A program made the position numbers and the translations under genes. Shown piece by piece: positions 51,607-60,681 of a stretch of DNA of 64,000 bases. The notes under the pieces are model-generated. The model searched no databases. It had not been told where the DNA came from and saw only the letters and a program-made list of their open reading frames with translations. Numbering within the stretch: position 1 is the first letter of the stretch; each line of letters opens with the position of its first letter. The stretch is taken from NCBI RefSeq assembly GCF_029504575.1, contig NZ_JAQFII010000001.1, positions 1,326,501-1,390,500 on the forward strand, in the 5' to 3' direction. This DNA comes from Streptomyces sp. SPB162 (GTDB lineage Bacteria > Actinomycetota > Actinomycetes > Streptomycetales > Streptomycetaceae).

Positions 51607-52211
51607 GGCGTGGTCTCCGTCCGGTTCGCGCCGAGCAGCCGCTCGACGTACTTGGCGAGTACGTCCACCTCGAGGTTGACCGGGTCGCCGGGCTGCTTGA
51701 AGCCGAGCGTGGTGAGCGCGAGGGTGGTCGGGATGAGGCTGATGGTGAAGTGGTCGGAGCCCGCGTCGACGACGGTGAGGCTGATGCCGTCGACGGTGAT
51801 CGAGCCCTTCTCGACGACGTAGCGGGTCAGTTCGGCGGGCAGCGAGACCTTGACGAGCTCCCAGTGCTCGGCCGGCGTGCGCTCGAGGATGGTCCCGGTG
51901 CCGTCCACGTGACCCTGGACGAGGTGGCCGCCGAGGCGTCCGCCGAGCGCCATCGGGCGCTCCAGGTTGACGCGGGAGCCGGTGGCCAGCGCGCCGAGGC
52001 TGGAGCGCTTGAGGGTCTCGGCCATCACGTCGGCGGTGAACTCGCCGTCTCCGAAGTCCACGACGGTCAGACAGACGCCGTTGACGGCGATGGAGTCGCC
52101 GTGCTTGGCGCCTTCGGTGACGACGGGGCCGCGCACTCGGAAGCGGGAGGCGTCGGCCAGCTCCTCGACTGCGGTGATCTCGCCCAGTTCTTCGACGATT
52201 CCGGTGAACAC
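51603..52211 (-). CDS. ribE: Riboflavin synthase, alpha chain
   Basis: The protein has 202 aa with two lumazine-binding repeats. The first opens [10 protein letters not shown] and has [12 protein letters not shown]; the second has HVDGTG and [11 protein letters not shown]. It dismutates two lumazines to riboflavin. It lies directly after ribD (adjacent) and overlaps the ribM start. Confidence 0.97.
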   Translation of the reverse strand: MFTGIVEELGEITAVEELADASRFRVRGPVVTEGAKHGDSIAVNGVCLTVVDFGDGEFTADVMAETLKRSSLGALATGSRVNLERPMALGGRLGGHLVQGHVDGTGTILERTPAEHWELVKVSLPAELTRYVVEKGSITVDGISLTVVDAGSDHFTISLIPTTLALTTLGFKQPGDPVNLEVDVLAKYVERLLGANRTETTP

Positions 52212-53312
52212 TCAGTTCTCCTCGGCGTGCGGGTATGCGGTGATGCGGAGGTCGGGACCGATGCGGACCGTTTCGGTCACATCGAGCCGCAACGCCTGCG
52301 TGATGGTGGTGATTCCGGCGTCGGCCAGCGCGGCCGGTCCGGCGCCGAGCAGGACGGGCGCGAGGTAGCCGACGACCTTGTCGACGGCGCCCGCGGCCAC
52401 GAAGGCGCCGGCCAGGGTGGGGCCGCCCTCCAGGAGCACGGAGCGGACTCCGCGGTCGTACAGGGCGGTGAGCAGGGAGGGGATGTCCAGCCCGGGGCCC
52501 GCTGCCGCGCGGGGCAGCCGGACGGTCTCGGCGAGGCCGTCCAGGTGCGCGGTCGCGGTGTCCTGGGCGACGGCGATCAGGGTGCGGGCGGCGGCGTCCA
52601 GCACCCGGGCGCCGGGCTTGACGGTGGCGGCGGTGTCGACGACGACCCGCAGTGGCTGGGTGACGCCGTCCAGGCCGCGCGCCGCCAGGTGCGGGTCGTC
52701 GGCGCGCAGGGTGCCGGAGCCGGCGACGACGGCGTCCGCCTCGGCGCGCAGCCGGTGGACGTCGGCGCGGGACTCCGCGGAGGTGATCCAGCGGCTGGTG
52801 CCGTCGGCGGCGGCGATCCGGCCGTCGAGGCTGCTCGCGTACTTCCACACCACGAAGGGGCGGCGGCGGGCGAGGGTGGTCAGCCAGACCTCGTTGCCCC
52901 GGGCGGCCTCGGCGGCGAGCAGCCCGCCCTCGGCGTCGATGCCGGCGGCGCGCAGGGTGGCGGCGCCGCCGCTCGCGTCGGGGTTCGGGTCGGCGACCGC
53001 GTAGACGACGCGGGCGACGCCGGCCTCGATGAGGGCCTGGGAGCAGGGGCCGGTCCTGCCGGTGTGGTCGCAGGGTTCGAGGGTGACCAGGGCGGTGCCA
53101 CCGCGGGCCGCCTCTCCGGCCGCGCGCAGCGCGTGGATCTCGGCGTGCGGGCCGCCGGCCCGCTGGTGCCAGCCCTCGCCGACGGTGCGGCCCGCGGCGT
53201 CCAGGACGACGCAGCCGACGACGGGGTTGGGGCTGGTGGAGCCGAGCCCGCGGGCGGCGAGCCCGATGGCTCGGCGCATTGCGGCGATGTGGGCCGGAAC
53301 TGCTGTGGCCAC
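52212..53312 (-). CDS. ribD: Pyrimidine deaminase/reductase
   Basis: The protein has ~366 aa. The N-terminal deaminase carries the zinc site HAEIHAL (~53) and the [11 protein letters not shown] motif; the C-terminal reductase has [11 protein letters not shown] and [11 protein letters not shown]. It performs the second and third steps of riboflavin synthesis. The GTG at 53312 has GGAGGA 5 nt upstream and was chosen; the ATG at 53330 gives six more residues. It is the first gene of the operon, ~145 nt after the riboswitch. Confidence 0.95.
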   Translation of the reverse strand: MATAVPAHIAAMRRAIGLAARGLGSTSPNPVVGCVVLDAAGRTVGEGWHQRAGGPHAEIHALRAAGEAARGGTALVTLEPCDHTGRTGPCSQALIEAGVARVVYAVADPNPDASGGAATLRAAGIDAEGGLLAAEAARGNEVWLTTLARRRPFVVWKYASSLDGRIAAADGTSRWITSAESRADVHRLRAEADAVVAGSGTLRADDPHLAARGLDGVTQPLRVVVDTAATVKPGARVLDAAARTLIAVAQDTATAHLDGLAETVRLPRAAAGPGLDIPSLLTALYDRGVRSVLLEGGPTLAGAFVAAGAVDKVVGYLAPVLLGAGPAALADAGITTITQALRLDVTETVRIGPDLRITAYPHAEEN

Positions 53313-53457
53313 CGGGTCCTCCTGCCTCATAGGGCACGGACTCCGGGGCTGTCACGAGGACAGTAAGCGGGTTGCACCAGGAGACGCCGAGGCGGGAAAC
53401 GGTTCGCCCGAGGGACGAGCCGACAGCAGCGGCGCACCGGTGATAGCCCGCCGCGCA

Positions 53458-53582
53458 CTGCCTCCCATCCGGACTTTCACCGTCGGTCCAGGAGTTTCAC
53501 CTGGTCAACCGGCCGCTGGCTGCGGACGGGTCGCGGACTGTAACCGCCGGTTCGGAATTACACCGACCCCGGAGTGCGCAAA
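53458..53582 (-). promoter_or_regulatory. FMN riboswitch (RFN element)
   Basis: Reading leftward the conserved blocks are in order: CTCCGGGGTCGGTGTAATTC, ACCGGCGGTTACAGTCCGCG in outline, the variable arm, GGTGAAACTCC, and GACGGTGAAAGTCCGGATGG. This is the RFN fold. FMN binding is expected to repress the downstream rib-his operon. Confidence 0.95.
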
Positions 53583-53708
53583 CGTCACTGATACAGCCCC
53601 CAGTCTGCCACGTCCGATCACAGCGCCGGTAGAGAGGTGACTGTGGTCTCACTCACGAGAGGGGCGGCGCGGGGGTCCGCCCGGGCAGCCGCTTCAGGCC
53701 ACCGGCGC

Positions 53709-54932
53709 TCAGGGGGTGGGGACGAACAGATCCTCCTGGGCGGCGTCCATGGCGGACAGCACGGCGCCGCGCAGCACCGCGCTGCCGGTGACCGTGCCGG
53801 CCCGTACGTCGGTGCTCAGCGGCGACATCAGCGGGAGCCGCCGCGCGACCCTCCCGGCCAGCGCCTCGCCGCCGGCCCGGCCAATCTCTCCCGCCAGCAC
53901 CACGCAGCCGGGGTCGAGGACGGCGCAGACCGCCGCCGCGCCGATGGAGATCCGGTCGGCCAGCTCGTCCAGGAACGCCTCGCCCCGCTCCCCGGGACCG
54001 GGGCCGCAGGCCCAGCGGACGGCGGCCTCGGCCGTCTCGATGCCGTCGCCGGGCTCGGGAAAGCCGTGCCGGCGCGCGAGCGCGCAGACCGCGGCGGAGC
54101 CGGCCAGCGAGTGGAAGCCGCCTTCGCAGTCGGTGACGGACGGCAGCCGCGAGGTGCCGGGCACCGGCAGGAAGCCGATCTCGCCCGTTCCGCCCGAGGC
54201 GCCGCGCCGCAGCCGGCCGTCGAGCACGACGGCCGCCCCGACGCCGGCGCCCAGCCACAGCAGGACGAAGGTGTGCCGGCCGAGGGCGGCGCCCACGCGC
54301 TGCTCGGCGATCGCGGCCAGGTTGCACTCGTTCTCCAGCAGGACCGGGATCCCGAGCCGGCCGCGTACCTCGGTCACCAGGTCGCCGTGCCAGGCGGGCA
54401 GCGCGCCGGTGGCGCGGAGCTGCCCGGTGGCGGGGTCGACGAGGCCGGGTGCCCCGAAGGCGACGGTGTGCAGCGCTTTCGCGCCCGCCTCGTGCGCGGT
54501 GCGCTCCAGCAGCTCGGTCCCGCGCCGGGTCACCTCGTCCGGGGCGTCGGACGGACCGACGGGCATGGCCGCGGTGCCGACGGTGCGGCCGAGCAGATCG
54601 GCGACCGTGACGGCGATGCCGGAGACGCGGATGTCCACTCCGGCGATGTACGCGCGGTCGGCGACGATCGCGTAGAGCCGGGCGTTGGGACCGCGGCGAT
54701 CCTCCCCCGCCGTCCCGGCGACCTTGATCAGCCCGGCGTCCTGGAGCCGTTCGACCAGGTCGGCGACGCTGGGCCGGGACAGCCCGGTGAGGTTCTTCAG
54801 CTGGGCGGCGGTCAGCGGCCCCTCGCTCTGCAACAGCCCCAGCGCCAGCCGGTCGTTGATGACGCGGGCCGTGCGCGGCGAGGCGGTGGGGCCGGGGGGC
54901 GGGGGGCCTGCGTGCGCGCGGGTGGCGGTCAT
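53709..54932 (-). CDS. ROK family transcriptional repressor
   Basis: The protein has 407 aa. A winged helix (~25-80, LTAAQLKNLTGLSRPSVADLVERL) precedes a ROK sugar-kinase-like domain with GVDIRVSG, AFGAPGLVDP, LENECNLAAIAE and GGTGEIGFLPV. GGAAGGA precedes the ATG at 54932. ROK repressors sense sugars. It is divergent from the MFS gene; a 23-bp palindrome lies between them, its probable operator. Confidence 0.92.
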   Translation of the reverse strand: MTATRAHAGPPPPGPTASPRTARVINDRLALGLLQSEGPLTAAQLKNLTGLSRPSVADLVERLQDAGLIKVAGTAGEDRRGPNARLYAIVADRAYIAGVDIRVSGIAVTVADLLGRTVGTAAMPVGPSDAPDEVTRRGTELLERTAHEAGAKALHTVAFGAPGLVDPATGQLRATGALPAWHGDLVTEVRGRLGIPVLLENECNLAAIAEQRVGAALGRHTFVLLWLGAGVGAAVVLDGRLRRGASGGTGEIGFLPVPGTSRLPSVTDCEGGFHSLAGSAAVCALARRHGFPEPGDGIETAEAAVRWACGPGPGERGEAFLDELADRISIGAAAVCAVLDPGCVVLAGEIGRAGGEALAGRVARRLPLMSPLSTDVRAGTVTGSAVLRGAVLSAMDAAQEDLFVPTP

Positions 54933-54984
54933 GCCGGGATCCTTCCAGACACCGGACGCCGAACGGGCATCCGAAAAGCCATTT

Positions 54985-55007
54985 CTATCAGGCAGGCTCC
55001 CTGATAG
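54985..55007. promoter_or_regulatory. Palindromic operator between ROK and MFS genes
   Basis: CTATCAGG (54985-54992) and CCTGATAG (55000-55007) form a perfect dyad with a 7-bp spacer, overlapping a GATAGT -10-like hexamer (55003-55008). Transcription would begin at about the ATG of the MFS gene (55018), so its mRNA may be leaderless. Confidence 0.75.
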
Positions 55008-55017
55008 TTTACGCGCC

Positions 55018-56211
55018 ATGACAAGTGCAGCGACGCAGCAGGCCGATCCGGGGCTTCGCCGGGCCCACATAGCCATCGCGACGGTATTCGCCGTGCACGG
55101 CTCGGTCGCCGGTAACTTCGCCACCCGGATTCCCTGGATCAAGGACCATCTGGACCTCAGCGCGGGCCAGCTCGGCCTGGCGCTGATCTTCCCGGCCTTC
55201 GGCGCGTCCGTGGCGATGCCGCTGGCCGGCCGGGTCATGCACCGTTTCGGCTCCCGTACGGCGCTGCGCGGGCTGCTGGCCCTGTGGTGCGCGGCGCTGG
55301 CGCTGCCCGCCGCCGCCCCCAACCTGATCTCGCTGTGCGGCCTGCTCTTCGTCTTCGGCGCCACGGCCGGCATGGCCGACGTGGCGATGAATGCGCTGGG
55401 CGTCGATGTGGAACAGCGCAAGGGAAAGTCGATCATGTCGGGGCTGCACGGCATGTGGAGCGTGGGCACGCTGGCGGGCTCCGGGATCGGGGTCGCCGCC
55501 GCACACGCGGGCATCGACGCCCGGCTGCATCTGGCGGTGGTGGCGGCGGTGCTGATCCCGCTCGGGTTCTTCGCGTGCGCCGGCGCCCCCGACATCCACC
55601 CGGAGGTGGAGACGGAGGCGCCGCCGCGGTTCGCCCTGCCGCCGCGCTCCGCTCTGGTCATCGGGGCCATCGGCTTCTGCGCGGTCTTCGCGGAGGGCGC
55701 GAGCATGGACTGGTGCGCGGTCTACCTCCGCGACGTCATCGGGGCCTCCGCCGGTGTCGCCGCGGCCAGTTACACCGCCTTCGCCTGCACCATGGCCGCG
55801 ACCCGGCTCGCCGGGGACGCGGTGGTGCGGCGGCTCGGACCGGTGCGGACGGTGCGGGCCGGCGGCGTACTCGCCGTCGTGGGCGGGCTGCTGGTGGTCG
55901 CGGCCGATGCCCAGCCGCTGGCCATCACCGGCTTCGCGCTGCTCGGCGTGGGCATCGCGGTGGTCGTGCCGCTCTGCTTCGCCGCGGCCGGGCACGCGGG
56001 TCCGGTGCCCAGCCAGGCGATCGCCGGTGTCGCGACCGTGACGTACACCTCGGGTCTGGTGGCGCCGGCCGCCATCGGGTTCATCGCCAACGCCAGTTCC
56101 CTGACGGTGTCGTTCGGGCTCGTGACGCTGCTCGCGGCGGGACTCGTGGTGGGCGCGGGGGTGTTGCGCCCGGCCGCCGGACGAGCCGTCTCCGGCTCGT
56201 CCGGCGCGTGA
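55018..56211 (+). CDS. MFS transporter (sugar-permease-like)
   Basis: The protein has 397 aa and about 12 membrane helices. It resembles FucP/YbjJ-type MFS permeases: HGSVAGNFATRIPWIKDHLDLS at the start and GLHGMWSVGTLAGSGIG in the first half. No ribosome site precedes the ATG, in line with a leaderless transcript. The divergent ROK repressor suggests the substrate is a sugar. The final codons are part of a terminator hairpin. Confidence 0.85.
   Translation: MTSAATQQADPGLRRAHIAIATVFAVHGSVAGNFATRIPWIKDHLDLSAGQLGLALIFPAFGASVAMPLAGRVMHRFGSRTALRGLLALWCAALALPAAAPNLISLCGLLFVFGATAGMADVAMNALGVDVEQRKGKSIMSGLHGMWSVGTLAGSGIGVAAAHAGIDARLHLAVVAAVLIPLGFFACAGAPDIHPEVETEAPPRFALPPRSALVIGAIGFCAVFAEGASMDWCAVYLRDVIGASAGVAAASYTAFACTMAATRLAGDAVVRRLGPVRTVRAGGVLAVVGGLLVVAADAQPLAITGFALLGVGIAVVVPLCFAAAGHAGPVPSQAIAGVATVTYTSGLVAPAAIGFIANASSLTVSFGLVTLLAAGLVVGAGVLRPAAGRAVSGSSGA
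56176..56205. terminator. Terminator hairpin embedded in the MFS 3' end
   Basis: A 13-bp stem (56176-56188 with 56193-56205) with a 4-nt loop lies inside the last codons of the MFS gene, 7 bp before its stop, between convergent genes. Confidence 0.65.
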
Positions 56212-56220
56212 GCGGCGGAC

Positions 56221-57525
56221 TCAGCCGGTGATCGAGTCCAACTGCTCGGCCGCGGGACGCAGCGCCCACAGGTCACCGCCCGGCGGGGCCTGGAGCGCGG
56301 ACACCGCCGCGCGGGCCCTCGGGTCCCCGGCGTCGGCGGCCGCATGGACGAGGTCGCTCGCCGCGTAGGCGTGGAAGTCCAGTTCCGGGTGCGGCCAGGG
56401 CGCCTTGCCGGTCGCCGCGGGCAGCAGGTAGTCGACGGCGGCGGAGAGCCGCTGTCCGGCCGGCCCCCGGTAGGACCACAGGTTCACGCCGACGTGCTCG
56501 CCGATCGCCGCGAGCCGGGTGAACGCCACCAGGTTGAAGGTGGAGTAGTGCCAGCTGCGGGTGCGGGAGATCTCGCCGGGCTGGCTGCCGTCGGCGGCGA
56601 TCTGCGGGTCGATCCGCGAGGAGCGCGCCGTGGCCACCGTCCGGGCGGCGAGGTCGCGGTGACCGGTGGCGAGTTGGAGCGCGGCCAGCTGCATGTCGAA
56701 GAAGGTGCCGTGGTTGTTGGCGGCCGCGGCCTCCTCCGTACCGAAGGCGCCGCCGAGCCAGCCGCGGAAACCCTCGTACCAGGTGCGCATCCCGCCGCGG
56801 TCGCCCGCGGTCCAGCCGGGGGCTCCGGTGTCGAGGATGGCGGTCGCGTCGAGGACGCTGGTGAAGCCCTGCGAGAAGTCGATGATGCCGATCGCCCGGC
56901 CGTCGTACTTGCACGGGATGATCTGCGCGTGGTCCAGGTTCGGGTTCATGCGGGTCGCCGGGTCGGTGAACCAGGTGCGCAGGATCTCGGCGGCGTGCCG
57001 CGAGTAGGCCGGGTCGCCGGTGTAGTACCAGGCGAGGCTGAGGGTGTAGGCGGAGGCGAACACCTCACCGCGCTCGTCGTGGTCGGTGAGTTCGTCGACC
57101 TCGGGATTGCGCTGCCCGTCCTTCTGCACGTAGGGACACCCCATCGGGTTGTCCGCCGTCTTCGGCAGGCTCGCCCACCAGTAGGGGGCCTGGCTGAGGT
57201 AGTCGTGCTTGTCGCCGCCGGGCGGCGTGCGGTCCTTGTCGGTGACGGTCCACGGCCCCTGGCCCAGCCAGCCGTCGGCCTGCGTGCGCAGCGCGGCGAC
57301 GGCTCTCCGCAGCGCCGGGTCGCCCTTCGCCAGCCGCGCCTTCGTCTGCCGCAGGCGCTCGCCGTCCAGCACGACGGTCCGCGGCGCCTTCGACCCGGCA
57401 TGGGCGGCGGGCGGGGGCGCGTGATCGGGCGCCGCGGACGCCGGCGATGCCATGGGCACGAGCAGGGCGGCGAGCCCGGCCAGGGTGGCGAGCAGCGCTA
57501 CCCGACCCCTACGTCTTCCGCTCAT
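56221..57525 (-). CDS. Secreted alginate lyase (PL5-like)
   Basis: The protein has 434 aa. An RR-containing signal peptide (~1-32, ASASPASA-like cleavage) precedes an alpha/alpha-barrel alginate lyase domain with PYWWASLPKTADNPMGCPYV, NPNLDHAQ, GIIDFSQGF, NNHGTFFDMQ and ISRTRSWHYSTFNL motifs; the His of NNHG and the Tyr of HYS are the likely catalytic residues. It cleaves polyuronates outside the cell. GGAG precedes the ATG. Confidence 0.9.
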   Translation of the reverse strand: MSGRRRGRVALLATLAGLAALLVPMASPASAAPDHAPPPAAHAGSKAPRTVVLDGERLRQTKARLAKGDPALRRAVAALRTQADGWLGQGPWTVTDKDRTPPGGDKHDYLSQAPYWWASLPKTADNPMGCPYVQKDGQRNPEVDELTDHDERGEVFASAYTLSLAWYYTGDPAYSRHAAEILRTWFTDPATRMNPNLDHAQIIPCKYDGRAIGIIDFSQGFTSVLDATAILDTGAPGWTAGDRGGMRTWYEGFRGWLGGAFGTEEAAAANNHGTFFDMQLAALQLATGHRDLAARTVATARSSRIDPQIAADGSQPGEISRTRSWHYSTFNLVAFTRLAAIGEHVGVNLWSYRGPAGQRLSAAVDYLLPAATGKAPWPHPELDFHAYAASDLVHAAADAGDPRARAAVSALQAPPGGDLWALRPAAEQLDSITG

Positions 57526-57833
57526 CAAACGCTCCGATCACATACATGAATGGTGTTCACAATGGCGACCGTGTGAGCGTAAGGCAGCCACTGCTGCCTG
57601 ACAACGCCTCGTACGGGATTCACGGATGAGACCAAAAAGGGGCGCATGGCCGGTACGGAGCCGGTCCCGGCAGACGTCAGCCGCACGGGTACCCGCCCGG
57701 CGTACGGCGGCACCTCCACCCCGCGCTTGCGCTAGATTGCCCTTCCTCGGCACCGCGAGCCCCCAACTCGTCGACCGGATCATGGATTCCCCCTCTCTTT
57801 GCTGCGGCCACAACCAAGGAGGCGACCGCGACC
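57526..57833. other. 308-bp divergent region between alginate lyase and glycosyltransferase
   Basis: No gene is supported. It contains the dyad AGGCAG-CCACTG-CTGCCT (57582-57599) and a TAGATT hexamer near 57732 that could be a -10 for the glycosyltransferase; its -35 is unclear. AAGGAGG lies ~12 nt before the glycosyltransferase start. Confidence 0.45.
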
Positions 57834-59291
57834 GTGCCCGAGACATGGGTAAGCGTCATCATTCCGGTCTACAACGCTGTCGACTTTCTGGACGAATGCC
57901 TGGAATCGGTCGTCCAGCAGACGATCGGCATCGACCGCGTCGAGGTCGTGGCGGTCGACGACGGGTCGACGGACGGCAGCGGCGACCTGCTCGACCGGTG
58001 GTCGGCGAAACACCCGCAGATCCGGGTGGTCCACCAGAAGAACTCCGGTGCTCCCGGCGGCCCGCGCAACCGTGCCATCGACATGGCCACCGGAGAATTC
58101 CTCTTCTTCGCCGATCCCGACGACTACTTGGGCACCGAGGCTTTCGAGCGCATGCTGGCGGCGGCCCACCGCGACGATTCCGATGTCGTGCTCGGCCGTA
58201 TCCGCGGGGTCGGCCGCGCCGCGGCGACGGGGCCGTTCCGGCAGAACGTCGAGCGGGGCGACATCTACAGCACCAAGGCGGTGTGGAGCCTGACCGCGCA
58301 CAAGCTGTTCCGCCGGTCGATGGTGGCCGAGCACGGACTGCGTTTCGCGGAAGGTGTCCGGCTGGCCGAGGAGCAGATCTTCATCGTGCCCGCCTATTTC
58401 GCCGCCAAGGCGATCTCGGTGGTCGCGGACTACGACTGCTATTACCTGATGATGCGGGAGGGTTTTCCCCACCTCACCCAGCAGGGGCCCGATCCCGAGG
58501 TGTTCTACGGGGGCATCCGGAAAGTCCTGGAGACGGTGGTCGAGAAATCCGAACCCGGCGCCCGGCGCAACAGCCTCCTCCTGCGCTGGGGCCAGGTGGA
58601 AATTCTCGGCAAGTTCGGGCGCAATTTCCCGCGCTGGCCCGAGGACCGGCAGAAGGCCTACGTGCGACTGGCCTCGGAACTCCTCCAGGACTTCATCCCC
58701 GAGGAAGTCCTGACCCCGCTCTCCCCGCTCGACCAGGCGCGCGGGCAGTTGCTCCGCCGTGGTCAGCTGGATGAACTGATCGCCCTCGCCCGGTTCGAGC
58801 AGTCCGACTGGGCGGACCTCACCGACGTCGCCTGGCTGCCGGACAACCGGCGGTTCACCGTCGGCGTGCGCACCCGACTGCGGGCCTCCAACCGCCCCGC
58901 GAACCTGGCGCACCACTTCCTGCTCCAGCGGGTGGGCGACGGGCACGAGGTCGTGGTCCCCGCCGGGGAGCCGGGGGGCGGCGGGACGGAGTTGACCTTC
59001 GCAACCGTCTTCGACGTGCGCCATCTCGGCACCGAGGTCCGCCGGCCGGGCGCGTGGAAGATACTGCTGCGGCTGTCGTACGGCGATCAGTCCAGGGACT
59101 TCCCGGTGTGCTTTCCCGGAGCGAAGGTCCCGACGGGCGCGGCGGGCCGCAGGAAGTTCCTCGCGGGCCTGCGCCCGATGCTGGTCTGGCTCTCCCGCGA
59201 CCAGGACGGCCAGGCGGAACTCATCGTCACCAACTGGCGCGGCGTCGCCGGGATGGTCAAGCGCAAGGTCCGCAAGCGGCTGTCGCGGTGA
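57834..59291 (+). CDS. GT2 glycosyltransferase of wall-teichoic-acid (TarS-like) type
   Basis: The protein has 485 aa from a GTG start. The GT-A fold has VSVIIPVYNA, VDDGS (41-45), NSGAPGGPRN (70-79) and the metal-binding DPDD (94-97) followed by YLG. The GAPGGPRN and FFADPDDYLG pattern is typical of TarS/TarP-like teichoic-acid glycosyltransferases in Gram-positives. The C-terminal ~170 residues are a separate beta-rich region (TarS_C-like), ending in a basic tail. The acceptor polymer is likely a cell-wall glycopolymer, which is inference. Confidence 0.88.
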   Translation: MPETWVSVIIPVYNAVDFLDECLESVVQQTIGIDRVEVVAVDDGSTDGSGDLLDRWSAKHPQIRVVHQKNSGAPGGPRNRAIDMATGEFLFFADPDDYLGTEAFERMLAAAHRDDSDVVLGRIRGVGRAAATGPFRQNVERGDIYSTKAVWSLTAHKLFRRSMVAEHGLRFAEGVRLAEEQIFIVPAYFAAKAISVVADYDCYYLMMREGFPHLTQQGPDPEVFYGGIRKVLETVVEKSEPGARRNSLLLRWGQVEILGKFGRNFPRWPEDRQKAYVRLASELLQDFIPEEVLTPLSPLDQARGQLLRRGQLDELIALARFEQSDWADLTDVAWLPDNRRFTVGVRTRLRASNRPANLAHHFLLQRVGDGHEVVVPAGEPGGGGTELTFATVFDVRHLGTEVRRPGAWKILLRLSYGDQSRDFPVCFPGAKVPTGAAGRRKFLAGLRPMLVWLSRDQDGQAELIVTNWRGVAGMVKRKVRKRLSR

Positions 59292-59375
59292 GACGGGCGC
59301 GGCGCCCGTCACCCGTTTCAGGGACTCACCGGCGCGCGGCCGCTCCCCGTGCCGGCCGGCTGGGACGCTGGGCGT

Positions 59376-60065
59376 ATGACGACGGTGCGGCGGACGGTCC
59401 CCGGTGACGTGGACGAAGTGGTGGCGCGGATGCGTGCGCTGGGCGCCTCGCTCCCGCCGCATGACGGCGTCGCGGTGTTCAACCGGGTCTACCTCTCCGT
59501 CACCGAGGAGGTCCGGCGGCTGATCTCCACCGGGCTCTTCGACGACCCTTACGCGGCCGCCGAGTTGGACGTGCGCTTCGCCGGCCGCTACCTGACGGCG
59601 GTCGGCGCGGGAACGCCGCGCCACACCCCGGCCTGCTGGCGTCCGCTGCTGCAACTGCGCGGACACCGCGGGGTGCGTCCCCTGCAGTTCGCGTTGGCCG
59701 GGATCAACGCGCACATCGGCCACGACCTGGCGCTCGCGCTGGTCGACACCTGCGGGGCCCTGGATCGTGAACCCGCCTCGATGGAACGGGACTTCGAGCG
59801 GATCGGGGACGTGCTGGTGGCCATCGAGGAGCGGGTGCGCGAGGACCTGATGCCGGGGCCGGACCTGCTGGACATCGCCGACCCGCTGACCCACCTGGTC
59901 GGCTCCTGGAGCCTGGAACGGGCACGGGACGCGGCCTGGGCCGCGTCCCGCCTGCTCTGGTCCTTGCGGCACACCGGAGAGATGTACCGGGAGTGCGTGG
60001 AGCGGCTCGACGCGGGCGTGGGGCTCGTCGGCCGGTTCCTGCTCACCCCGCTGACCGGTCGCTGA
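59376..60065 (+). CDS. DUF5995 family protein
   Basis: The protein has 229 aa. Conserved features are DVDEVVARMRAL, FNRVYLSVTEEV (~36-47), FAGRYL and the GINAHIGHDLALALVD core (~107-122). The function is unknown; the all-alpha fold with conserved His resembles metal-binding proteins. It lies 84 bp after the glycosyltransferase and ends near the phospholipase gene, which converges with it. Confidence 0.85.
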   Translation: MTTVRRTVPGDVDEVVARMRALGASLPPHDGVAVFNRVYLSVTEEVRRLISTGLFDDPYAAAELDVRFAGRYLTAVGAGTPRHTPACWRPLLQLRGHRGVRPLQFALAGINAHIGHDLALALVDTCGALDREPASMERDFERIGDVLVAIEERVREDLMPGPDLLDIADPLTHLVGSWSLERARDAAWAASRLLWSLRHTGEMYRECVERLDAGVGLVGRFLLTPLTGR

Positions 60066-60090
60066 CGCGGGGTCAGGCGGGGCCGGAGGG

Positions 60091-60549
60091 TCAGCCGAAC
60101 TGCTTGACGGCCTGGTAGTACGTCCAGGCGAGGCTGTTGCAGGCCGCCTTCGTCACGACGTTGTAGCCGTGCGAACCGCAGACGCGCTTCAGGTCCTCGT
60201 ACAGCATGCTGTCCAACCGGGGCTTGTTGGCGCTGAACTGTCCGGCGGCCTTGTAGTTGCGGTAGCCGAAGTCGTGGTGGGCGCAGGACAGGTTGAACGG
60301 GAAGCCCAGCGGGTTGTCGGGCGACGACGAGCAGTAGTCCGTGGACCAGTCGAAGCCGTAGGCGGACCAGGCGCCCTGGTTGTTGCGCGCCGAGATGAAG
60401 GCGTTGTAGCTGGAAGCGCTGGTCTGGGTCCAGCTGGACAGGACCTGGGGTTTGTCGGCGGGTGCCGCCGACGCCGGAACTGCGGCGCCAGCGACAGCGA
60501 TCAGGGCGGCGGCCGGAACGGCCAGGAGTACGGGCAGGCGACGGCTCAT
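60091..60549 (-). CDS. Secreted prokaryotic phospholipase A2
   Basis: The protein has 152 aa. A signal peptide (~1-29) precedes the catalytic CAHHDFGYRNY motif (89-99; catalytic His92-Asp93) and four paired Cys typical of the Streptomyces violaceoruber PLA2 fold. It cleaves sn-2 acyl chains of phospholipids with Ca2+ outside the cell. Confidence 0.94.
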   Translation of the reverse strand: MSRRLPVLLAVPAAALIAVAGAAVPASAAPADKPQVLSSWTQTSASSYNAFISARNNQGAWSAYGFDWSTDYCSSSPDNPLGFPFNLSCAHHDFGYRNYKAAGQFSANKPRLDSMLYEDLKRVCGSHGYNVVTKAACNSLAWTYYQAVKQFG

Positions 60550-60681
60550 GCGCTACCTCCGGGTTGCGGCGGCCCGCGTGGGGCGGACCGCTTACCCGGA
60601 GGATTGCACCGCTCGCCGCTGGCGTCCCGCTATACGACTCCTTAAGCCCGGATCACCGGAAGACGACACCCTGACGCCGGC

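Noticed and set aside
49648..53355. 1235-aa open frame across ribBA, ribM and ribD region
   Set aside because: It joins the real ribBA frame with shadow sequence of ribD and ribE plus the first half of ribM by chance. Family motifs show separate, overlapping genes.
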